25,652 bases of DNA, taken from positions 1 through 25,652 of the forward strand of contig NZ_UQKJ01000017.1 of assembly GCF_900541605.1 (NCBI RefSeq). The letters run 5' to 3'. A model generated the notes under the pieces. It was not told where the DNA came from and did no database searches. It saw only the letters and a program-made list of their open reading frames with translations. Position 1 is the stretch's first letter; each line of letters begins with the position of its first letter. Both the position numbers and the translations under genes were made by a program. The stretch comes from an uncultured Dialister sp. Lineage in GTDB: Bacteria > Bacillota > Negativicutes > Veillonellales > Dialisteraceae. This document shows positions 21,617 to 25,652 of the stretch, one piece after another.

Positions 21617-23074
21617 ATGAAGGAAAAACTGACAAAACTTCGGAAAGAGAAGCACTGGTCCCGGTACATTCTCATCATTCTGGGCCTTGCTGCCGCCCTT
21701 TTCTGCCTTCTTCTCCTTTTTGCAAAAATCCTGAGCTACGGCGCCGCAGGCCTCTTCAACTACGCCGCCTCCCGGCAGGACATGCTCCGGGGCACCATTA
21801 CCGTGGAGTCCATCACCGCCAATATCCACGGCGGTGTCACCTTTACGAATCTTGCCTGGGACGACCCGGAGGGCAACCCTATCCTCCGGGTCCCTGCCGG
21901 CTCCTTCAAGGTGAATCCCTGGGATGTCCTGCAGAAGAGATTTGTCTCCACCACCCTTAAGGAAATCACCCTGGAAAGTCCGGTCTTTGCGGTCCACTTC
22001 GACGAAGACATGAACGTGGACTTCGTAAACCGGAAAGAGGGCGAAATCAAGCAGGATAAAGAAAAAGACAGGGAGAACAATAAAAACCTGGAAGACCGGA
22101 TTTCCAACTTCAACCGCCAGGGAAAGCCCCTGGACTTTACCATCACCGTCCACAACGCACGGATGGAGGCCTTCTACCGGCAGCGGCGGTACCTCATGAA
22201 CCACGTGGCCATCAACGGCCGCATCAATACCCGCGGCCTGAGCCGGCTCTACATCAAAACCGGTGAATTCGGCGGCACCATGGTGGGGGATGGGGTGGAA
22301 GCGGACTGTGAAATCAATTTCAAAGAAAAAGAACTTCCCTCCACCATCACCGTCACCGCCATGGGGGTAGATCCTTCCTCCATGGGCCTTGGCGATGGCA
22401 TCCACGATAAGATGACCCTCACCGCCTCCGGCAGCGGGCCCCTGGCCCATCCCATCGGAGACGGCACCGTCACCATACCGGAACTCCACGTGCCGGCCCT
22501 GGACTTCTACGACGTGAAAGGGGACATCCACTACGACGACGGAGAAATGACCTTTTCCGACGTGAACGCCCGGGTCTACGGCGGCACCGTCACCGCCTAC
22601 GGCGACTACAACATTGACAGCCGGGCCTATAACATCTACCTCCACGGGGAAGACCTGGACAGCCGCATCCCCACGAAGGAGCCGAAATTCTACTGCCTCG
22701 TCACCCTGGACGGCGAAATCCACTGCGACGGCGACGTGAAGCACCTCGTAGCCTTCGGCAACTTCTCTTCAGGCGGAGGCTTCTACAGCCTCATCCCCTT
22801 CAACGGTATTTCCGGCACCTTCAACAACCGCTACCGGGCCCTGGACTTCTACGATGTCACCATCGACACCAACTTCGGCCTCATCCGCACCGACGCCTTC
22901 CACATCATCGACGGCAAGCTCCATCTGGGTACCATAGAGCTGGTGGACAGGGAAACCGGCAAAACCATGAGCGTCGCCGATGCCAGAAACCGGGAAGGTC
23001 CCATGAAGACCATCAAACAGATCCAGCAGAATATAAAGGAAATCAAAGAACAGGCAAAGAATCTGAAGCCGTGA
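21617..23074 (+). CDS. AsmA/TamB-like envelope protein
   Basis: 485 aa. A short basic cytoplasmic start and one N-terminal transmembrane helix (ILIILGLAAALFCLLLLFA, about residues 19-37) are followed by a long periplasmic part. It opens like AsmA-family proteins (TVESITANIHGGVTFTNLAWDDPEGNPILRVP, then SFKVNPWDVLQKRFVSTTLKEITLESPVF), has a charged spacer (about residues 135-160), and continues as beta-rich repeats with GTVTAYGDYNI and FNGISGTFNN. The C-terminus is a charged helix (TIKQIQQNIKEIKEQAK). Proteins of this class bridge inner and outer membranes and move lipids, in keeping with a diderm cell; the exact role is inferred. AAGGAG precedes the ATG. Confidence 0.85.
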   Translation: MKEKLTKLRKEKHWSRYILIILGLAAALFCLLLLFAKILSYGAAGLFNYAASRQDMLRGTITVESITANIHGGVTFTNLAWDDPEGNPILRVPAGSFKVNPWDVLQKRFVSTTLKEITLESPVFAVHFDEDMNVDFVNRKEGEIKQDKEKDRENNKNLEDRISNFNRQGKPLDFTITVHNARMEAFYRQRRYLMNHVAINGRINTRGLSRLYIKTGEFGGTMVGDGVEADCEINFKEKELPSTITVTAMGVDPSSMGLGDGIHDKMTLTASGSGPLAHPIGDGTVTIPELHVPALDFYDVKGDIHYDDGEMTFSDVNARVYGGTVTAYGDYNIDSRAYNIYLHGEDLDSRIPTKEPKFYCLVTLDGEIHCDGDVKHLVAFGNFSSGGGFYSLIPFNGISGTFNNRYRALDFYDVTIDTNFGLIRTDAFHIIDGKLHLGTIELVDRETGKTMSVADARNREGPMKTIKQIQQNIKEIKEQAKNLKP

Positions 23075-23119
23075 GGGAAGTGGCTTAAGGGTAATGCCCT
23101 GCGGGCGAGAGAGCGTGAA

Positions 23120-23187
23120 AAAATTAGGAATGAGGAATGAGGAGTTAGGAATGGATGTGGCGGCGCACAGTTCATATAGCGCCGCCT
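23120..23187 (-). repeat. Single end of the GCGGCGC/ATTCCT repeat family (inverted)
   Basis: AAATTAGGAATGAGGAATGAGGAG-type tail followed by GTGGCGGCGCACAGTTC and ATAGCGCCGCC: the left-hand end type, tail first. It is the reverse of the copy before the AsmA-like gene. Confidence 0.72.
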
Positions 23188-23224
23188 TATGAAATCTGAT
23201 GGCGGCAAAGCCGCAGGACCTTAA

Positions 23225-23274
23225 GGAAGCGCTGATTAATTCGCAGAGTTAGATTTTATAAGGATTTTTATGCA
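23225..23274. repeat. 50-bp direct repeat, left copy, flanking the adhesin locus
   Basis: GGAAGCGCTGATTAATTCGC, then AGAGTTAGATTTTATAAGG and ATTTTTATGCA. The same 50 bases, with two mismatches, close the window at 25603-25652, in the same orientation. Confidence 0.85.
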
Positions 23275-23305
23275 CTGCTTCGTCATAACGTTAACTCCCA
23301 ATTCT

Positions 23306-23345
23306 AAAAAAGGCCCCCGATTCCATAGAATCGAGGGCCCTTTTA
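23306..23345 (-). terminator. Terminator of the adhesin gene
   Basis: Inverted repeat AAAAGGCCCCCGATTC / GAATCGAGGGCCCTTTT around a CATA loop, with one bulge and one mismatch, and a T run on the minus strand, just past the stop codon at 23351. Confidence 0.8.
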
Positions 23346-23350
23346 TGCTC

Positions 23351-24778
23351 TCACTTCACCTCCACCGCAGCGGAGAGGCGGCGGACGGTGTCCTTCAGTT
23401 CCGCCAGTTCTTTATCCTGCGCTGCCAGCCGGGTCTCGTAGGAGGAAATCTTCTCATCCTGCGCCTTGACCCGGTCCTGGAGGAATACGATTTCCCGGGC
23501 CATGACGGTCTTGGAACAGGACGTATCCCCGGAGCCCCGCCCCAGTTTCAGGCTCACCCCGGCGTTCCACATGTTTTCCCCGTTGCCGAAGCTGCCGCCC
23601 AAAGAGAACATAGTTCCCTCATTGGGCCGGTAGAAGGCCCCCAGCGCCATGGCATGGGCATTCCGGTAACTCCCCACGGAAGCGGCGAAATCCCATTTAT
23701 CATCGGGGTCGAAGTCCAGGGGATGCAGCCCCGCCAGCGCTGCCGCCCCGGCGCCCACCTTATTCACCCGATGCCCCAGGCTGTGGACATCACTCTGGAG
23801 GGAGATGATGGAGTCCCCGTTCAATGCCACCTGGTGGTCCAGGGCCTCGATATTTTGTGTCGCGCTGTTATCCTTCCGGATGTAGATACCGTCATTCGAT
23901 ACCCGGGTTTCCTTATATACAGTCCGGCTATTCACCGCATTGGTGGAGTCACCGGCAATGTCGGTATCTGCCACATTGGAAATGGTAGTGCCCCCATTTC
24001 CGGCGAGGGTAATCTTCGTCTGATCTACAGATTTTCCATCACTGTCCATATCATACTTTACGGTCCGTCTGCTCAAAGCTTCCAACGCCCGGTTCGTCCC
24101 ATAAAGCTGACTCCCATTGATGGCGTCGGTGCTGTCCGAAGAAATCCGCCCCGGCGCCACATTGGTAATAACCCGTTGGAGTTGGGTATTAAAATTGCCG
24201 ACACTGATAATCCCATTTTCCTCAGTAGGATTCCCTGCAAAGTTATAGGTATTTCCATCCAGCGTCATAGACGTCTGGGCTTTCGTAAAATCATAGCTCG
24301 TTACTGAACCGGATCCAATAGCAGCGCTATTTTTTAAGGAAGCATTTGCTCCTCCTCCCAATGCTATAGAGTGGTCTGCAGAAGAGCGTGCCGGACCACC
24401 ATACCGATTATCGAAGCCGATTGCAATGGATCCCTCCGCTTCAGCCTGTGCCACATATCCCAAAGCAATAGCCCCTGCTCCTGAAGCTTTGGAACCATAT
24501 CCCATACTAGTAGATTCCCATCCTGAAGCTTCGGAACTGGAGCCAACAGCTGTACTGGAATGCTTGGCAGCCTTTGCAGAGTAGCCCAATGCCGTAGAAT
24601 ACTCCCCAGTTGCCGCCGAATCACATCCCAGGGCACTGGATTGGCCACCATAAGCTGTAGAATAAGCACCGATGGCAGTATTATCCGAAGTGGTATCCCT
24701 ATGCACCTCGAAAACAGGAAGACCATCTTTCTTGACCGGATTACCATCCTCATCGAAAAGCTGCTTGCTATGGGTCAA
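23351..24778 (-). CDS. Trimeric autotransporter adhesin, C-terminal part (head, stalk, YadA anchor)
   Basis: 475 residues from the TTG at 24778; this frame in fact continues upstream without a stop to the frameshift at about 24820. Features in order: YadA-like head repeats (AIGAYSTAYGGQSSALG, GEYSTALGYSAKAAKHSSTAVG, GSIAIGFDN, HSIALGGGANASLKNSAAIG) up to about residue 155, a neck/stalk with SDSTDAINGSQLYG and GDSTNAVNSRTVY, and the YadA-type beta anchor (residues about 336-415, ending MWNAGVSLKLGRG). Unusually, 60 more residues follow the anchor as a heptad-rich coiled coil (FLQDRVKAQDEKISSYETRL). Forms trimers that present a surface adhesin. The signal peptide is in the other part (24811-25308), so by itself this frame would not be exported. 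Confidence 0.9.
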   Translation of the reverse strand: MTHSKQLFDEDGNPVKKDGLPVFEVHRDTTSDNTAIGAYSTAYGGQSSALGCDSAATGEYSTALGYSAKAAKHSSTAVGSSSEASGWESTSMGYGSKASGAGAIALGYVAQAEAEGSIAIGFDNRYGGPARSSADHSIALGGGANASLKNSAAIGSGSVTSYDFTKAQTSMTLDGNTYNFAGNPTEENGIISVGNFNTQLQRVITNVAPGRISSDSTDAINGSQLYGTNRALEALSRRTVKYDMDSDGKSVDQTKITLAGNGGTTISNVADTDIAGDSTNAVNSRTVYKETRVSNDGIYIRKDNSATQNIEALDHQVALNGDSIISLQSDVHSLGHRVNKVGAGAAALAGLHPLDFDPDDKWDFAASVGSYRNAHAMALGAFYRPNEGTMFSLGGSFGNGENMWNAGVSLKLGRGSGDTSCSKTVMAREIVFLQDRVKAQDEKISSYETRLAAQDKELAELKDTVRRLSAAVEVK

Positions 24779-24810
24779 TCCGGTACCGGCATTGGCTCCT
24801 CGTCCTATTG

Positions 24811-25308
24811 CTACGCCATTTTTCCCTGTGCAGAGGCTATGCCGCCAAGAGCGACTCCATCTTTTTCGGAATTACTCTCGAAACCGATGGAAACAGCATA
24901 ACCCTGCCCCCTGCTTTGATAACCAATAATCACATTACCGGAAGATGGATATTCATAATCCACGAGTTTTTTCCCCTTCGTAATTTTTGTGCCATCATTC
25001 TCTTCCGTCCATATCTGCGGATAATCAGAAGAACCATTCCCAATAATTATATTACCAGCAGTTCCTGAGCTATTACCGGATTTTATTTCTTTGCCAATGA
25101 TAGTCGCATTTGATTCCCCGGTTACTGAACCGATTGCAATGGATGGATCCCTCGAATCATCATTTTTTGCCAGATTATGTAATATAGTAGAATCATCCAT
25201 AGACCCAGCTGCCCAAACAGGATATCCCACTGTCAATGCCACGAAAAGACAGGCGAGAAGCCTTTTCTTTTTCATTCCCCGCAAAAATACCATGGGTCCG
25301 TTCATCAT
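24811..25308 (-). CDS. Trimeric autotransporter adhesin, N-terminal part (signal peptide and first head repeats), frameshifted
   Basis: 165 residues from the ATG at 25308 (MMNGPMVFLRGMKKKRLL); the ATG at 25305 is equally possible, and an in-frame ATG at 25347 lacks a ribosome-binding site. A long signal peptide (KKKRLLACLFVALTVGYPVWAAG) is followed by head-type repeats (GNIIIGNGSSDYPQIW, GNVIIGYQSRGQGYAVSIGFESNSEKDGVALGG). It ends QGKMA-stop at the A tract; one added A, or a -1 shift there, gives QGKNGVAIGRGANAG and runs into the next part. Restored length would be about 652 aa. Whether this is a real mutation, a phase-variable switch, programmed frameshifting or a read error cannot be told from one sequence. 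Confidence 0.8.
   Translation of the reverse strand: MMNGPMVFLRGMKKKRLLACLFVALTVGYPVWAAGSMDDSTILHNLAKNDDSRDPSIAIGSVTGESNATIIGKEIKSGNSSGTAGNIIIGNGSSDYPQIWTEENDGTKITKGKKLVDYEYPSSGNVIIGYQSRGQGYAVSIGFESNSEKDGVALGGIASAQGKMA
24819..24826 (-). other. Frameshift site GGGAAAAA in the adhesin gene
   Basis: On the minus strand CAG GGA AAA ATG GCG TAG. The heptamer G GGA AAA (24820-24826) has the X XXY YYZ form in the reading phase of the N-terminal part, and a -1 slip gives AAT GGC GTA GCA, exactly the frame of the C-terminal part. No strong Shine-Dalgarno-like stimulator lies upstream. Confidence 0.8.
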
Positions 25309-25602
25309 TTCCTGCTCTCTTCCTCCTGATTCCCTACCCCAAAACAAACATCGTATAATTCATAGAATATCATAAGAAGCAAAACGGAATTTATAAATCT
25401 TTTTTAGAAATAAGTATAGAAAGAGACTATAGCTAGCTGCATGACCACTATAAATAGATAAAAAAGCTGCTTATCCCAACTTTTTGAAAAGCCCAGCATC
25501 CTCCACGACAAGGAAGATTCCTCCGCTCCTGCCGCTTCGAGGCAGATCCATCCCCCGGCCTTTGGCCGTCCCCTTTCTCCAATGGAAAGCGCATCGTGCC
25601 AG
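25309..25602. other. Intergenic region upstream of the adhesin gene
   Basis: About 290 bases without a gene. The half nearest the adhesin gene is AT-rich and should hold its promoter; AAGCAA at 25377-25382 would read TTGCTT on the minus strand as a possible -35, but no good -10 is paired with it. The other half (about 25495-25600) is GC-rich with no structure I recognise. Confidence 0.4.
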
Positions 25603-25652
25603 GGAAGCGCTGATTAATTCGCAGAGTCAGATTTCATAAGGATTTTTATGCA
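25603..25652. repeat. 50-bp direct repeat, right copy, at the window end
   Basis: GGAAGCGCTGATTAATTCGC, then AGAGTCAGATTTCATAAGG and ATTTTTATGCA, identical to 23225-23274 except at two positions. The window ends inside or at the edge of it, so the full extent is unknown. Confidence 0.85.

Noticed and set aside
21529..23187. Composite transposon around the AsmA-like gene
   Set aside because: The two flanking repeats are inverted, but their tails point inward, opposite to the complete elements, so they do not form the outer ends of one unit; no transposase is present.

Overview
The window reads as a chromosomal segment of a diderm Firmicute (Negativicutes, Veillonellaceae-like; a Dialister or Megasphaera type relative is my guess, not shown by the sequence). 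Two signals support this: a T-box leader, a Firmicutes hallmark, lies in the same window as a trimeric autotransporter with a YadA outer-membrane anchor. Genes are GC-rich and tightly packed, while several intergenic stretches are AT-rich and full of repeats. No rRNA, tRNA, CRISPR array or transposase gene was seen.

Layout, left to right. 191-2547 (+): a three-gene Zn/Mn-type metal ABC importer (ATPase, permease, binding lipoprotein). 2586-3011 (-): a small secreted protein resembling a free-standing subtilisin propeptide / I9 inhibitor. 3037-3927 (-) and 4183-5754 (+): a LysR regulator divergent from ttdA-ttdB, L(+)-tartrate dehydratase, the same order as the ttdR-ttdAB locus of E. coli but without the TtdT antiporter. 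5880-9217 (-): larE, larB and larC, which make the nickel-pincer cofactor of lactate racemase; larA is not in the window, larC carries a long His/Cys repeat insert, and a MITE-like element lies between larE and larB. 9567-10683 (-): a small membrane protein and a TauE/SafE-type permease. 11149-14384 (+): a YbjN-like protein, a peptide deformylase, an opine-dehydrogenase-family enzyme and a secreted SAP-E-like protein. 14497-15294 (+): a tandem helix-turn-helix protein.

15585-18001 (+): a T-box leader with cysteine-like features controls an amino-acid ABC importer (ATPase plus two permeases, no binding protein). It is followed by proA (18103-19383) with its own consensus promoter. 19384-20380 has no genes; it holds three copies of a GTCATTTCGA-ended inverted-repeat element and then a terminator. 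20521-23074 (+): an M48 membrane metalloprotease and an AsmA/TamB-like envelope protein. 23351-25308 (-): a trimeric autotransporter adhesin split by one frameshift at a GGGAAAAA tract, enclosed by 50-bp direct repeats.

Two dispersed repeat families cover most intergenic space: (i) a GCGGCGC/GCGCCGC palindrome with ATTCCTAATT-type tails (two complete paired elements and five single or degenerate ends), and (ii) the GTCATTTCGA elements. The points most worth checking are the frameshifted adhesin with a slippery heptamer in the correct register, the LarC metal-binding insert, the T-box on a transporter lacking its binding protein, and the repeat families.
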